This document shows, one piece after another, positions 1 through 8,914 of a DNA stretch of 64,000 nt. The notes under the pieces were generated by a model. It made no database searches and had not been told where the DNA came from. It worked only from the letters and a program-made list of their open reading frames with translations. This DNA is from Cohnella candidum. GTDB taxonomy: Bacteria > Bacillota > Bacilli > Paenibacillales > Paenibacillaceae. The position numbers and the translations under genes are program-made. Each line of letters starts with the position of its first letter. Positions within the stretch are counted from its first letter, which is position 1. Location: contig NZ_CP033433.1 in the NCBI RefSeq assembly GCF_003713065.1, forward strand, positions 3,163,001 through 3,227,000. The letters run 5' to 3'.

Positions 1-230
1 AGTTCTTCCGCTTGGGCGATCATTTGCTCCGCCGTCACCGCGTCGGGCGTGACTTCGGCGGATACGGATTCAACCTCGGGCACTTCACGCAGGATTTCCG
101 CGATGCGGTCCTCGAATTTGACGCCTTCCTTCGCCACCAGCGAAGGGTTCGTCGTGACGCCGGACAAAACGCCGATCTCATAGGCTTTCTTGATGTCTGC
201 CAGGTTCGCGGTATCGATGAAAATTTTCAT
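1..230 (-). CDS. tal: transaldolase / fructose-6-phosphate aldolase family, 3' part cut by window edge
   Basis: The minus-strand frame opens with ATG at 230 and begins [20 protein letters not shown], then shows [13 protein letters not shown]; both are hallmarks of the short (about 215-residue) TalC/FSA class of transaldolases. These enzymes form a Schiff base between a lysine and the dihydroxyacetone unit and move it between sugar phosphates in the non-oxidative pentose phosphate pathway. Only the first 76 codons are inside the window, so the catalytic lysine is not visible and transaldolase cannot be told from fructose-6-phosphate aldolase. A GGAGG site lies 9 nt before the ATG. The gene follows tkt by 48 bp on the same strand, after zwf, so it is probably the third gene of a zwf-tkt-tal operon. 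Confidence 0.88.
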   Translation of the reverse strand, partial: MKIFIDTANLADIKKAYEIGVLSGVTTNPSLVAKEGVKFEDRIAEILREVPEVESVSAEVTPDAVTAEQMIAQAEE

Positions 231-278
231 GTATTAACGCCTCCGATTCAGGGATTGGAATGGAATGAGTTCGTAACC

Positions 279-2273
279 TTACTTGAGTAACTCTTTGGCT
301 AAACGGACGACGTTCTGCACGGAGAAGCCGAAGTGCGCCATGACTTCATTACCCGGTCCGGACGCGCCGAACGTGTCGATCGACAACACTTTGCCTTCCC
401 GTCCGGCATAGCGGTCCCAGCCGAGCGAGATGCCGGCTTCGATCGCGATCCGGCGGGATACGGACTCCGGAAGCACGCTGTTCCGGTAATCCTCCGGTTG
501 GCGGTCGAACAGCTCCCGGCTCGGCATCGCGACGACGCGTACGGAGACGCCGTCTTTTTCGAGCTCCGCTTTGGCGCCCGCGGCCAGGGAGACCTCCGAA
601 CCGGTGCCGATGAGAATGACGTCCGGCTGCCCGTTCGTCTCCGTCAGGACGTAACCGCCTTTGGCGACGTTCGCGACGTTGGCTTTGGTTTCTTCGTAGA
701 TCGGCAGGTTCTGACGGCTCAGGATCAGGGCGACGGGACCTTCTTTATTCTGGATCGCGTACGCCCAAGCGCTGGAAGTTTCGTTCGCGTCGGTCGGACG
801 GATCACGGTGAGACCCGGAATGGTGCGCAACGCGGCCAGATGCTCCACGGGCTCGTGCGTCGGGCCGTCTTCGCCGACCGCGATCGAGTCGTGCGTGAAC
901 ACGTAGACGACAGGAAGCTTTTGCAGGGCTGCAAGACGGATAGACGGGCGCAAGTAATCGCTGAAGACGAAGAAGGTGCTGACGAACGGGATGACGCCGC
1001 CATGCAGCGCCATGCCGTTGCCGGCCGCGCCCATCGCGTGCTCGCGGACGCCGAAGTACACGTTGCGGCCCGCGAACGATTCGATGGCGAACTTCTGCTC
1101 CCCTTTGATGTCCGTCATCGTGGAGTGCGACAAGTCCGCGCTTCCTCCGAAAATGGCCGGTACGGTTTTCAGATAGTGGTTGATCGCTTCCCCGCTCGCG
1201 ACGCGGGTGGAGACCGATTTGGCGGTATCGAACGTCAGAATATCGGCGGTTTCGACCGAGTAAGTGCCGTCAATCGCTTGCTCAAGCTCTTTGGCTTTCG
1301 CGGGATATTGAGTGGCGTACGAGGCGAGCAGCCGGTTCCATTCCTCTTCTTTAACCGCGCCTTGCCGTTTCAACTGCTCGAAATGGGCTTTGACCGGCTC
1401 CGGTACGGTGAACTCTTCTTCATGCTGCCAGCCATATACGGCCTTGGTGGCGATAGCCTCTTCTTTGCCGAGCGGATTCCCGTGCACTTTGTGCGTTCCT
1501 GCGGCTTTGCTGCCGTAGCCGATGATCGTGCGGACCTCGATCAGCGTCGGCTGCGAGTCGTGCGACTTGGCCTCCGCGATCGCGGCGGAGATGCTCGTAA
1601 GGTCGTTGCCGTCCTCCACCCGCAAATAGTGCCAATTCGCCGACTCCGCCCGTTTGCGCACATCTTCTCCGAAGCTCATGTTCAGATCGCCGTCCAGCGA
1701 GATGTCGTTGGAATCGTACAGCACGATCAATTTGCCCAGCTTCATGTGCCCGGCCATCGACATCGCTTCGTAGGAGATCCCCTCCATCAAGCAGCCGTCG
1801 CCGACGAGCGCGTACGTGTGATGGTCAACGACCGGAAAACCGTTCTCGTTGTATTTGGCCGCGAGATGGGCTTCGGCCATCGCCATTCCGACCGCCATCG
1901 CGATTCCTTGGCCCAGCGGACCGGTCGTTGCGTCCACGCCGTCGGTATGACCGTATTCCGGATGACCCGGCGTGCGGCTGTTCAGCTTGCGGAACTGCTT
2001 CAAATCGTCGAGGGTGACGTTGTAGCCGGAAAGATGAAGCAGGCTGTACAGAAGCGCGGAGCCGTGGCCGGCGGACAGGACGAACCGGTCGCGGTTAAAC
2101 CATTTGGCATTGCCCGGATGATGGTTCAGGTGCGCGGACCACAGGGTGTACGCCATCGGCGCGGCTCCCATCGGAAGGCCCGGATGGCCGGAATTGGCCG
2201 CGTTGATCGCGTCGATCGAGAGCGTGCGGATCGTATCGACGGCGAGTTGGTCAATCGTTTGCGTGGTAGGCAT
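279..2273 (-). CDS. tkt: transketolase
   Basis: A 664-residue protein of full family length. It transfers two-carbon ketol units between pentose phosphates, glycolytic intermediates and erythrose 4-phosphate, using thiamine diphosphate, in the cytosol. The N-terminal half has the transketolase entry motif ([22 protein letters not shown], residues 22-40) and the cofactor/Mg motif GDGCLMEG followed by a conserved Asn in [10 protein letters not shown] (about 155-190). The middle has GVREHAMG and FVFSDY, and the pyrimidine-binding segment includes [17 protein letters not shown] (about 460-480). The start is ATG at 2273 with AAAGGAGA 6 nt upstream; this site lies inside the 3' end of zwf and the two genes overlap by 23 bp, implying translational coupling. 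Nothing looks damaged. Confidence 0.97.
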   Translation of the reverse strand: MPTTQTIDQLAVDTIRTLSIDAINAANSGHPGLPMGAAPMAYTLWSAHLNHHPGNAKWFNRDRFVLSAGHGSALLYSLLHLSGYNVTLDDLKQFRKLNSRTPGHPEYGHTDGVDATTGPLGQGIAMAVGMAMAEAHLAAKYNENGFPVVDHHTYALVGDGCLMEGISYEAMSMAGHMKLGKLIVLYDSNDISLDGDLNMSFGEDVRKRAESANWHYLRVEDGNDLTSISAAIAEAKSHDSQPTLIEVRTIIGYGSKAAGTHKVHGNPLGKEEAIATKAVYGWQHEEEFTVPEPVKAHFEQLKRQGAVKEEEWNRLLASYATQYPAKAKELEQAIDGTYSVETADILTFDTAKSVSTRVASGEAINHYLKTVPAIFGGSADLSHSTMTDIKGEQKFAIESFAGRNVYFGVREHAMGAAGNGMALHGGVIPFVSTFFVFSDYLRPSIRLAALQKLPVVYVFTHDSIAVGEDGPTHEPVEHLAALRTIPGLTVIRPTDANETSSAWAYAIQNKEGPVALILSRQNLPIYEETKANVANVAKGGYVLTETNGQPDVILIGTGSEVSLAAGAKAELEKDGVSVRVVAMPSRELFDRQPEDYRNSVLPESVSRRIAIEAGISLGWDRYAGREGKVLSIDTFGASGPGNEVMAHFGFSVQNVVRLAKELLK

Positions 2274-3747
2274 ACAGATCTCCTTTGCGTATTTCGGTTG
2301 GAATTTCCGGTTTGTCGTCGAACAGCCAGCGGAATCCGTCTTGCTCGGGGAGCGCGTCGGACTCCTGCGGTCCGTAAGAACCGGCAGCGTAGGGATGAAG
2401 AGGGACCAGGTTTTCCTCGAACGCGTCGAGGATCGGCTGCACCCATTTCCAGGACAATTCGATTTCGTCCCAATGCGCGAAGAACGTCGGGTCCCCGTTC
2501 CATGCGTCGTAAATCAGGTTCTCGTAAGCTTCGGGCGCGTCCTCTTGGCCGGCTTGAAGCGTGACCTGCAGCGGCTTGAACGTCCCATCGCCTTCGGAGT
2601 CTTTCTCGTTAAGGTGAAGGGTGATGCCTTCTTTCGGCCCGATCTCCACGACGAGAAGGTTCGGCGCCGCGCGTTCGGCATCTTTCGCCCATGGCGTCTT
2701 TAACGGTTCTTTGAACTCGAAAACGATCCGCGTGGATTTGTCCTTCATTTTCTTGCCCGTGCGCAAATAGAACGGAACCCCGCGCCAAACGCTGTTGTCG
2801 ATGCGGAGCCGGGCGGCGATCAACGTGTCCGTCATGGAGCCGGGCGCGATTCCCGGTTCGGCAGCGTAGCCTTCGTATTGCCCCCGCACTACGTCGGCGG
2901 CGACGTTCTCCTTGGACAACGGCTCGAGCGCCTCCAACACCAGCTTCTTCTTGAAGCGGACTTTGTCGGGGGAGCTCGCGTGCGGCAATTGGATAGCGGC
3001 CATCATCAGCAGTTGAAGCAGATGGTTTTGGAACATATCCCTTACCGCTCCGGCGCGGTCATAATAGCCCGCCCGCTCCTCCACGCCGACCGATTCGTTC
3101 GCCGTGATCTGGACGTTGGAGATGTGCTGCCGGTTCCAGAGGGCGTGAATGGCCGGATTCGCCTGTTGCAGCGACTCCAGCTTCTGTACCATCGGTTTGC
3201 CGAGGTAATGGTCGATCCGGTATATTTCTTCTTCGGCGAACGACCGGCTCAGCTCCCGGTTCAGTTCCCGGGCCGACTGCAGGTCGCGTCCGAAAGGCTT
3301 TTCGATCACAAGGCGTTTCCAGCCTTCTTCGGAACCCAGCCCGCCTTCTTGAATATGGTTCGCGATGGTCGTGAAGTACTCCGGACCTACGGACAGGTAG
3401 AACAGCCGGTTCGGCGCGACGCCGAGCTCGGCTTCCCGGCTTTCGATCAGCTCCCGCAGCTTGCGGTAGTCCTCTTGGCGGTCGATGTCGAGTACGCTGT
3501 ACCGGAAAGCGGCCGCAAACTTTTGGACGGCTTCCGGGTCGGCGGGTTTCCGCCTCGAAAACCGGTCAAGGGACTGACGGACGTTCGACTGGAAGGTGTC
3601 GTGGGACCATTCCCTTCTTCCAAGTCCGATAATGGAGAATGGCGAAGGAAGCTTCCCCTCGATGAACAAGTTATAAAGGGCGGGGTAGATTTTTCTTTTG
3701 GCCAAATCCCCCGTCGCCCCGAACAAAACGATCGTTGCGGATTCGAT
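2251..3747 (-). CDS. zwf: glucose-6-phosphate 1-dehydrogenase
   Basis: Catalyses the NADP-dependent oxidation of glucose 6-phosphate to 6-phosphogluconolactone, the entry to the oxidative pentose phosphate branch. The Rossmann motif [10 protein letters not shown] sits about 10 residues from the start, the substrate/active-site motif RIDHYLGK is near residue 185, and the length (about 498 residues) fits the family. The frame stays open up to an ATG at 3867, but that start would lie 2 bp from the divergent LysR gene and add 40 residues unlike the family. The best ribosome binding site, AAAGGAGG (3757-3764 region), is followed at 8 nt by ATC GAA TCC, so I place the start at an AUC codon at 3747, giving an N-terminus that matches homologues. 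The adjacent codon at 3750 is also ATC. No ATG, GTG or TTG lies near this site. First gene of the zwf-tkt-tal operon. Confidence 0.93.
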   Translation of the reverse strand: MESATIVLFGATGDLAKRKIYPALYNLFIEGKLPSPFSIIGLGRREWSHDTFQSNVRQSLDRFSRRKPADPEAVQKFAAAFRYSVLDIDRQEDYRKLRELIESREAELGVAPNRLFYLSVGPEYFTTIANHIQEGGLGSEEGWKRLVIEKPFGRDLQSARELNRELSRSFAEEEIYRIDHYLGKPMVQKLESLQQANPAIHALWNRQHISNVQITANESVGVEERAGYYDRAGAVRDMFQNHLLQLLMMAAIQLPHASSPDKVRFKKKLVLEALEPLSKENVAADVVRGQYEGYAAEPGIAPGSMTDTLIAARLRIDNSVWRGVPFYLRTGKKMKDKSTRIVFEFKEPLKTPWAKDAERAAPNLLVVEIGPKEGITLHLNEKDSEGDGTFKPLQVTLQAGQEDAPEAYENLIYDAWNGDPTFFAHWDEIELSWKWVQPILDAFEENLVPLHPYAAGSYGPQESDALPEQDGFRWLFDDKPEIPTEIRKGDLYAYHAND

Positions 3748-3869
3748 GATACTCTCCTCCTTTCGAGACTTTCTTGCGTGTTCTGGTTTCCGTTGCTTAA
3801 TTTCACTATAATACGAATGACAGCCATATAAGTAATTAATATATTTATCAGGAGCCATAGACCGCATCT

Positions 3870-4748
3870 ATGAACAATAACTACGAACTGTACAAGGTCT
3901 TCTATTGGGCGGCCAAAACGGGCAGTTTGACGCAGGCAGCCAAGGCGTTGTTCTTGACGCAGCCGAGCGTCAGCCACGCCATCAAGCAGCTGGAGGACAG
4001 TTTCGGCATCACGCTGTTTTACCGCAATGCGAAAGGCGTCTCGCTGACGCAGGAGGGCGCCGTCCTGTATTCCTACATCGAGCAAGCACAAGTGCTGATC
4101 GCGTTGGCGGAAGAAAACATGGCCGCGCTGAAACACCTCCACAGCGGCGAGCTACGGATCGGCGGCAGCGATTCGCTGTTCAAGCACTATTTGCTGCCGC
4201 ATCTGGAGCAGTTCCACGACAAATATCCCGGCGTAAAGCTGTTCTTGAACCACGGCACGACGCCCGAGATCATCTCCTTCCTCAAGGAAGGCAAAATCGA
4301 TCTCGGCGTCGTCCGGCTGCCGATCGTCGACCCGCAGCTGCAGGTGCGGGAAAGCTTCCAGCTGCAGGATTGCTTCGTGGCCGGCGCCAAGTATGCCCAT
4401 CTGAAAAGCGAAACGCTGTCGTTGGAAAGATTGCTTGAGCACCCGATCATTCTGTTCTCCCGGAACAGCCGGGCCCGAATGGCCATTACCGAGTTGTTCC
4501 AAAGCTACGGCCATCAGATCAAACCGGAAATCGAAGTCGGCAGCGTCGACTTATTAATCGAGTTCGCCAAAAGGGGGCTCGGGATTTCTTACGTGACGAG
4601 GGAGTTCGTGTCCAAGGAGCTGGAGGAGGGGTCGCTGTTCGAAATCGCGCTGGACGTGCCTTTGCCGCCGTCGCGCGTAGGCATCATGACGATGCGGAAC
4701 ATGCCGCTTACGAGGGCGGCGAGCCGGTTTATGGAATCGGTGAAGTGA
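3870..4748 (+). CDS. LysR-family transcriptional regulator
   Basis: A 292-residue protein with the standard LysR layout: an N-terminal winged helix-turn-helix (residues about 5-65, with LTQAAKALFLTQPSVSHAIK) and a C-terminal effector-binding domain of the periplasmic-binding fold (about 90-290). It starts at ATG 3870; an AGGAG lies 15 nt upstream, which is longer than ideal. It is transcribed away from the zwf-tkt-tal operon, and LysR proteins commonly control the adjacent divergent operon and themselves. Control of pentose phosphate genes by a sugar phosphate or redox signal is therefore an inference from context; the effector cannot be read from sequence. No clear rho-independent terminator follows it on the plus strand. 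Confidence 0.93.
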   Translation: MNNNYELYKVFYWAAKTGSLTQAAKALFLTQPSVSHAIKQLEDSFGITLFYRNAKGVSLTQEGAVLYSYIEQAQVLIALAEENMAALKHLHSGELRIGGSDSLFKHYLLPHLEQFHDKYPGVKLFLNHGTTPEIISFLKEGKIDLGVVRLPIVDPQLQVRESFQLQDCFVAGAKYAHLKSETLSLERLLEHPIILFSRNSRARMAITELFQSYGHQIKPEIEVGSVDLLIEFAKRGLGISYVTREFVSKELEEGSLFEIALDVPLPPSRVGIMTMRNMPLTRAASRFMESVK

Positions 4749-5002
4749 GCGGGGACGCCACCTGCAGAAAGAAAATAACGTTATGGCAAAGCGCTATTTA
4801 CTCGGTGAAGCCCGGTGGTGTGTGCGATAAGACGCTGCAGTAACGCTATTGCTCGCCATTTCCGTGCTTCGACGGCGGTTTCGACAAATTAACGGGTTGG
4901 CACCACCCTATTTTCGAGAAAGGGTGCGCATCGGCGCCAATAAGGTGTTCCGAACACTTTAATGGCTGGGTGCTTAAAGGCAAGTCGCCCGGCAACAACA
5001 AT
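4749..5002. other. non-coding region with palindromic and repeated motifs
   Basis: No convincing gene lies here. CTGCAG occurs at 4762-4767 and 4835-4840, and near each copy is a related word: the palindrome TAACGTTA (4776-4783) and TAACGCTATT (4841-4850). A second near-perfect palindrome, AAGGTGTTCCGAACACTTT, spans 4942-4960; its one-base centre makes it unlikely to be a terminator. The region could be a decayed copy of a dispersed intergenic repeat, but one window cannot show that. Confidence 0.35.
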
Positions 5003-5028
5003 AAATCCCGCTCAAACGAGCGGGATTT
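5003..5028 (-). terminator. rho-independent terminator of the GH78-like gene
   Basis: Perfect 11-bp stem AAATCCCGCTC / GAGCGGGATTT with a 4-base loop, 14 bp after the stop of the minus-strand gene that ends at 5043. On the minus strand it is followed by a T-rich stretch (ATTGTTGTT). Confidence 0.85.
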
Positions 5029-5042
5029 CGTCCGTTCCGATA

Positions 5043-6584
5043 TTAAACGAAGTACTTGCGAATGAAATAGGTCGGCGTGCAGCTCCACGCATGGCAGTAG
5101 CTGTTGATCAGGTTGCTACCGTACGGGGAGTTTTTCTTGTCCTCGGGATTGTACACTTCCCAGAACGTATCCGCGCCGTCCCGCACCATTTCTCCCCAGT
5201 AAGCCCTCATTTGCTCCAGCGCCTTGTCGTTCCTTCCGGTCAAAATCAGCGCGTCGATGAGGTGATGGTACATGTAAGGGGTCATCGGGCGGATGTCCGG
5301 ATTGACCGCGAACAGGCGATCGAGCAACTCTGCGTTCGCATCCTTCTCCAGCACTTCCGCCAACGCCATCCAGACTTGCGACGCCCACGAAACCTGACGG
5401 CCTTCGCCGCTGACGAAAAATCCTTGCTCGGCATCCCACAGGCGCTCCAGCGTCGCGGAAGTCACCTGATCGAGCGAACTCCGGATGCTGTCAGCCGCTT
5501 CCGTATCCCCCAGCCGTTCGGCGAGCGGCAAGCCCCGCTTCATGCAATAGATCAGCACGGCTTGAGCGGGCGCTTGCTTGTTCAGCTGCTCATGCCAATC
5601 CGTAAAGCACCACCAAGATGGATCGTCTTTCACGATGCCTCGGTCGTCCAGCCGTTCAAGCGAAATCCGGATCTGCTCCAAAGCAATCGGCCAAAGCTCA
5701 CGAAGCGTCTCGAGATCTCCCGAAGCCTCTACATAGTCATACAGAGTGGCTACGAAGAACAGGGAATAATCATATAAGTATATATCGTCTCCCGCAGGCT
5801 CCGGTTTCTCGTAGACGCATGCGCCGACTTGCCCGCATTCCAGCCGAAGTCCCGCGAACAAATAAAGGCAGCGCTTGACCAGATCGAAGTTGTTGAACGT
5901 TTCGTAGTTGGCCAGCGCTTGAAGACGCAAATCGCCGATCCACAGCCGCCGGTCACGCTTCGGTCCGTCCTCGAACACGGTCTGCATGCAATCCTGCAGC
6001 GTCTTGACGGCCACCCGGTCCATGTCCCGCAAGTCCTGCGGCACCGAATCCGCCAGCGGAGCGACCTTGGAAACGTCCGCGGAGGTCACAGTCGTCACAT
6101 GGATGTCGGGAAACACGACTTTGTATTTCCGAGCCGGAGTAATGAATTCCACCTTAAGGTAACGGAACGTATACCTGCGGGGAAGCGTGTAACTACCCGG
6201 CAAAATATCGAAGTTCATGATTTCGTCCTGCAGCCACGAGCGGTCGAGCCATCCGTCATATCCGTCGAAGTCCTCGGCCATCTCGCAGGGCATTTCCCCG
6301 AACGTCAGCTTAAGGCGGACGGGCGAATCCGCGCGGGCTTCGATGGAATCGAGCGATAGGGTCAAATAGCCGACCTGATGGTCCCCGAAATCGAGAATAA
6401 AGCTGTCTCCTTTGCTGAATCCCCGCTCCTTCAGATTATCTGCGGAGCCGGCGTCCTTCACCGCCCAGCCTTGGAACGCATCCGGATCCGCGACGACTTC
6501 CACCAACCGAACCGGGGTTACCGTATGTTCGGCCAGCTTGGGCAGCAGGCTTTCCGCCGTTAGAACAAAATGAGGGTTTATCAT
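5043..6584 (-). CDS. GH78-like alpha-L-rhamnosidase family hydrolase, cytoplasmic
   Basis: A 513-residue protein without a signal peptide. An N-terminal beta-sandwich region (about 1-175) is followed by an (alpha/alpha)6-barrel. The motif VFEDGPKRDRRLWIGD (about residues 215-232) is the rhamnosidase-type acid segment, and GADTFWEVYNPED near 485 supplies the Glu usually assigned as base, so the active site looks complete. It is short for GH78 (usually 700-1000) because the extra N-terminal sandwich domains are missing. Activity on rhamnosides is thus family-based and the true sugar could differ. Start: ATG at 6584 with AGGAG 8 nt upstream; ATGs at 6632 and 6617 are rejected because the proposed -10 box (6616-6621) lies there, leaving about a 25-nt leader. 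A single-gene unit under the proposed YesN operator. Confidence 0.82.
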   Translation of the reverse strand: MINPHFVLTAESLLPKLAEHTVTPVRLVEVVADPDAFQGWAVKDAGSADNLKERGFSKGDSFILDFGDHQVGYLTLSLDSIEARADSPVRLKLTFGEMPCEMAEDFDGYDGWLDRSWLQDEIMNFDILPGSYTLPRRYTFRYLKVEFITPARKYKVVFPDIHVTTVTSADVSKVAPLADSVPQDLRDMDRVAVKTLQDCMQTVFEDGPKRDRRLWIGDLRLQALANYETFNNFDLVKRCLYLFAGLRLECGQVGACVYEKPEPAGDDIYLYDYSLFFVATLYDYVEASGDLETLRELWPIALEQIRISLERLDDRGIVKDDPSWWCFTDWHEQLNKQAPAQAVLIYCMKRGLPLAERLGDTEAADSIRSSLDQVTSATLERLWDAEQGFFVSGEGRQVSWASQVWMALAEVLEKDANAELLDRLFAVNPDIRPMTPYMYHHLIDALILTGRNDKALEQMRAYWGEMVRDGADTFWEVYNPEDKKNSPYGSNLINSYCHAWSCTPTYFIRKYFV

Positions 6585-6615
6585 GGCTACAACTCCTGAG
6601 ATGTCGTTTCTATTC

Positions 6616-6680
6616 ATCGTAGCCCAGCGCACCCGGACGAACCAACTGCTGATTTTTTGGGTGAAGTCCGTTTTTTTCTG
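6616..6680 (-). promoter_or_regulatory. proposed YesN operator (two direct repeats) and -10 box
   Basis: On the minus strand two A-rich repeats, AGAAAAAAACGG (6668-6680) and CCAAAAAATCAG (6649-6660), lie 19 bp apart. They are followed 27 nt later by TACGAT (6616-6621), a plausible -10 box with no good -35. The same arrangement precedes four other transcription units in this locus. Direct repeats two helical turns apart are what dimeric AraC-type regulators bind. The link to the YesN encoded at 12703-14181 is an inference. Confidence 0.68.
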
Positions 6681-6705
6681 ATTCGCTAAGGCAAATCGGA
6701 GGGGA

Positions 6706-8007
6706 TCACTCCTTCCCCAACGATGCTTTCAACTGCCTCATGTATTCCTCGGGAGTAAACGAGGCGCGCATTACCAGCAATTGGGCGTTATCCCAGGCCA
6801 ACGATTGCGTCCGGGCGTCGAAACGGGCCTCGAACCACAAAGCTCCCCTTTTGAGGTGATCCAGCCGGTCTTGGACCATCCGGGTGATCGGCGGAACCTC
6901 CGCGGGCATCCGTTCCACCCGGAATCCGGTGACCATGCCCATTTCCGTCATCGCTCGGTCCCCATAACGTTCGAAGACGTATTTCATCCAAGCGGCTACA
7001 TCGGCATTATACGCTTCCTTGGAGAAAGAAGTGGTCAAGCCGGCGTTCACGGGATACTCGTCCAAGGTCCCCACCCCGCCGTCTACGAGCGGAATGCTGA
7101 AAAAGCCCGTGTTCTCCGCCCCGATCGCATTCACGGCCGGGTTGTTGAAATCGCGGACCGACCAGCTCCCGGAATAGAACATCGCCGCCTTGCCCTGCAC
7201 GAACTGGCTAAACGATGTCCCGATACCCACTCCATTGACGTTCGGCCCGAAATAGCCTTTCAACCCCATTTTCTGCACGGTATCGGCCGCTTCGATGAAT
7301 CCCGGACTCGTCAAATCCAGCTCGCCTCGGTCCACCCGTTCCATGGCATCCGGCCCCAGCTTGCGGATGACGTACGCGTTGATGAGCCGAGTGATCGGCC
7401 ACTTGGCTTTGCCGGAAACGGCAAACGGCTGAATGCCGGCTTTCTGCAGCGTTTCAGCGGCATCCAGCATTTCGCCCCAGGTTTTCGGCTCTTTCAAACC
7501 GAACCGGGAGAATATTTTCTTGTTGTACCAGAACCCCTCGATATTCATCTCGAGCGGCAGCGCGTAAAGCCCTTCATCATTGACGTAGGCTTTCAACATG
7601 CGCACGGAAACGGGATTCAATTTGGCGTACAAGCCTAATTGCTTGAACGTGTCCTCCAGATTCAAGACGGCTCCGCTCCGAATCATGTCCAACAGGGGCT
7701 TGCCCGACTGGTAGTTGAACATGGCCGGCAAATCGTTGCTCGCCGCCAAAAGCTGGATTTTACCGGTAATGTCGACATCCTGCACGCCTTCGAACCGGTA
7801 TTCGATTTCCGGGTGATCCCGCCCATATTCCTTGGCAAGCTCGCCGATGATTCTGGAGCTGCCCTGGTCCTCGCTGCTGGCCGACAAGTAGACAATCGTC
7901 GTCTTCGGCAGGGGGTTCGGCGCGTTCGCCTCGTTGTTGACGTCCGTGCACGATGCAAGGAGCATTCCGATCGCGCAGACGGCAATCCATCCCCGTAAAC
8001 CTCTCAT
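6706..8007 (-). CDS. extracellular solute-binding lipoprotein (family 1, sugar ABC type)
   Basis: A 433-residue binding protein with a lipoprotein signal (MRGLRGWIAVCAIGMLLASC, lipobox LLASC, cysteine near 20), so it should be lipid-anchored on the outer face of the membrane. The mature part has the family-1 sugar-binding fold, with ALPLEMNIEGFWYNKKIF near residue 140. It is clearly paralogous over its length to the lipoprotein at 11387-12706, sharing LLAASNDLP, YQSGKPLLD and WPITRLINAY, but not to the binding protein at 9860-11221. No permease gene follows it. Start: ATG 8007 with GAGGA 10 nt upstream; an upstream ATG at 8025 coincides with the likely transcription start, given a TATAAT at 8032-8037. 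It sits just past the terminator of the importer operon. Confidence 0.9.
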   Translation of the reverse strand: MRGLRGWIAVCAIGMLLASCTDVNNEANAPNPLPKTTIVYLSASSEDQGSSRIIGELAKEYGRDHPEIEYRFEGVQDVDITGKIQLLAASNDLPAMFNYQSGKPLLDMIRSGAVLNLEDTFKQLGLYAKLNPVSVRMLKAYVNDEGLYALPLEMNIEGFWYNKKIFSRFGLKEPKTWGEMLDAAETLQKAGIQPFAVSGKAKWPITRLINAYVIRKLGPDAMERVDRGELDLTSPGFIEAADTVQKMGLKGYFGPNVNGVGIGTSFSQFVQGKAAMFYSGSWSVRDFNNPAVNAIGAENTGFFSIPLVDGGVGTLDEYPVNAGLTTSFSKEAYNADVAAWMKYVFERYGDRAMTEMGMVTGFRVERMPAEVPPITRMVQDRLDHLKRGALWFEARFDARTQSLAWDNAQLLVMRASFTPEEYMRQLKASLGKE

Positions 8008-8031
8008 GATGGCGTTATTCCTCATGGTTCC

Positions 8032-8037
8032 ATTATA
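8032..8037 (-). promoter_or_regulatory. -10 box for the lipoprotein gene
   Basis: TATAAT on the minus strand, 25 bp before the chosen start at 8007. No good -35 is visible, and the YesN-type repeats found in front of other genes of this locus are absent. Confidence 0.5.
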
Positions 8038-8044
8038 ACCGCAA

Positions 8045-8069
8045 AACCCGTCCATCATCTGGACGGGTT
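8045..8069 (-). terminator. rho-independent terminator of the importer operon
   Basis: Stem AACCCGTCC / GGACGGGTT with a 7-base loop, 8 bp after the stop of the permease gene; on the minus strand the tail is TTTTGC. Confidence 0.75.
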
Positions 8070-8077
8070 CCCGCGGA

Positions 8078-8914
8078 TCAGCCTTTCACGCCGCCGACCG
8101 TCAAACCGCCGACGAAATACTTCTGTAGGGCAAGGAATGCGATGAGCAAAGGCAGCGCGCACAGAATGCAGGCCGCGAACAGAACGTTCCATTGCGCCGG
8201 GTTTTGCTGGTCTCCGAGGAAGCCCAGCATCGCTACCGGCAGCGGCGCGGCAAGCGCCTTGGTGATGAATACCATGTTGAAGAAGTAGTCATTCCAAATC
8301 CATACGCCTTGCGTGATGACGACGGATACCGTAACCGGCAGGATGAGCGGGAACACGATTTGCCAGAACCGCCGGAACAGCCCGGCACCGTCGATGTGGG
8401 CGGCTTCCTCGATTTCCTCGGGCACGCTGCTCCGGATGAAACCGGTGTACAGGAACGTCGAGAAAGGCAAGCTGCACGTAATGAACATCAGAATCGGCGT
8501 GTACTGGTTCATCGGGATTCCCATTCCTTTGATCATCTGGATGATCGGAATGAGCACCATTTGGCCGGGAACGACCAGCCCCGACAGGAAGAAAATATAC
8601 AAGAACCGGCTGAGCCGGCTGCGGATGCGGGCCATCGGGTAAGCGGCCATCGCCGCGAGCAGCACGACGAAGAAGACGGATACGGCGGTCAGCACGAAGC
8701 TGTTCCACAGCGCGGTCGGAAAGTGCATGCGGGTATATGCCGAGCGGAAACTTTCCAGCGTGAACTCGTTAAACCAGTTCAGCGGATCGGTCATGTTCTG
8801 CGGCGAACGGAACGAGCTGGACAGCACGATCAGCAGCGGCACCAGGTTCAAGAACACGAGGGCGATAATCGCCAGGTGAGTAAACGATCTCTTCGCGACG
8901 GAACCGGAATTCAT
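8078..8914 (-). CDS. carbohydrate ABC transporter permease (MalG type)
   Basis: A 278-residue inner-membrane permease with six predicted helices, one of the two channel subunits of a CUT1-type sugar importer. The cytoplasmic coupling (EAA) loop is visible as EEAAHIDGAGLFRRFWQIVFP (about residues 175-195), which docks on the ATPase. It overlaps the upstream permease by 4 bp (ATGA), so the two are translationally coupled. No ATPase gene lies in the locus; CUT1 importers in Firmicutes often share a distant MsmX-type ATPase, and I infer that here. The sugar is unknown, presumably an oligosaccharide released by the nearby hydrolases. A terminator follows at 8045-8069. Confidence 0.95.
   Translation of the reverse strand: MNSGSVAKRSFTHLAIIALVFLNLVPLLIVLSSSFRSPQNMTDPLNWFNEFTLESFRSAYTRMHFPTALWNSFVLTAVSVFFVVLLAAMAAYPMARIRSRLSRFLYIFFLSGLVVPGQMVLIPIIQMIKGMGIPMNQYTPILMFITCSLPFSTFLYTGFIRSSVPEEIEEAAHIDGAGLFRRFWQIVFPLILPVTVSVVITQGVWIWNDYFFNMVFITKALAAPLPVAMLGFLGDQQNPAQWNVLFAACILCALPLLIAFLALQKYFVGGLTVGGVKG

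Noticed and set aside
333..2564. Long plus-strand open frame (743 codons) opposite tkt
   Set aside because: It is antisense to an intact transketolase, is arginine-rich and low in complexity of domain content, and has no ribosome binding site; it results from GC-rich third positions. The same applies to plus-strand frames opposite the secreted GH3 genes, the kinase genes and the giant protein.
4880..4920. AGGGTGGTGCC on the minus strand, resembling the T-box core AGGGTGGTACCGCG
   Set aside because: The match is partial, the upstream specifier structure is not seen, and no gene follows in the right orientation.
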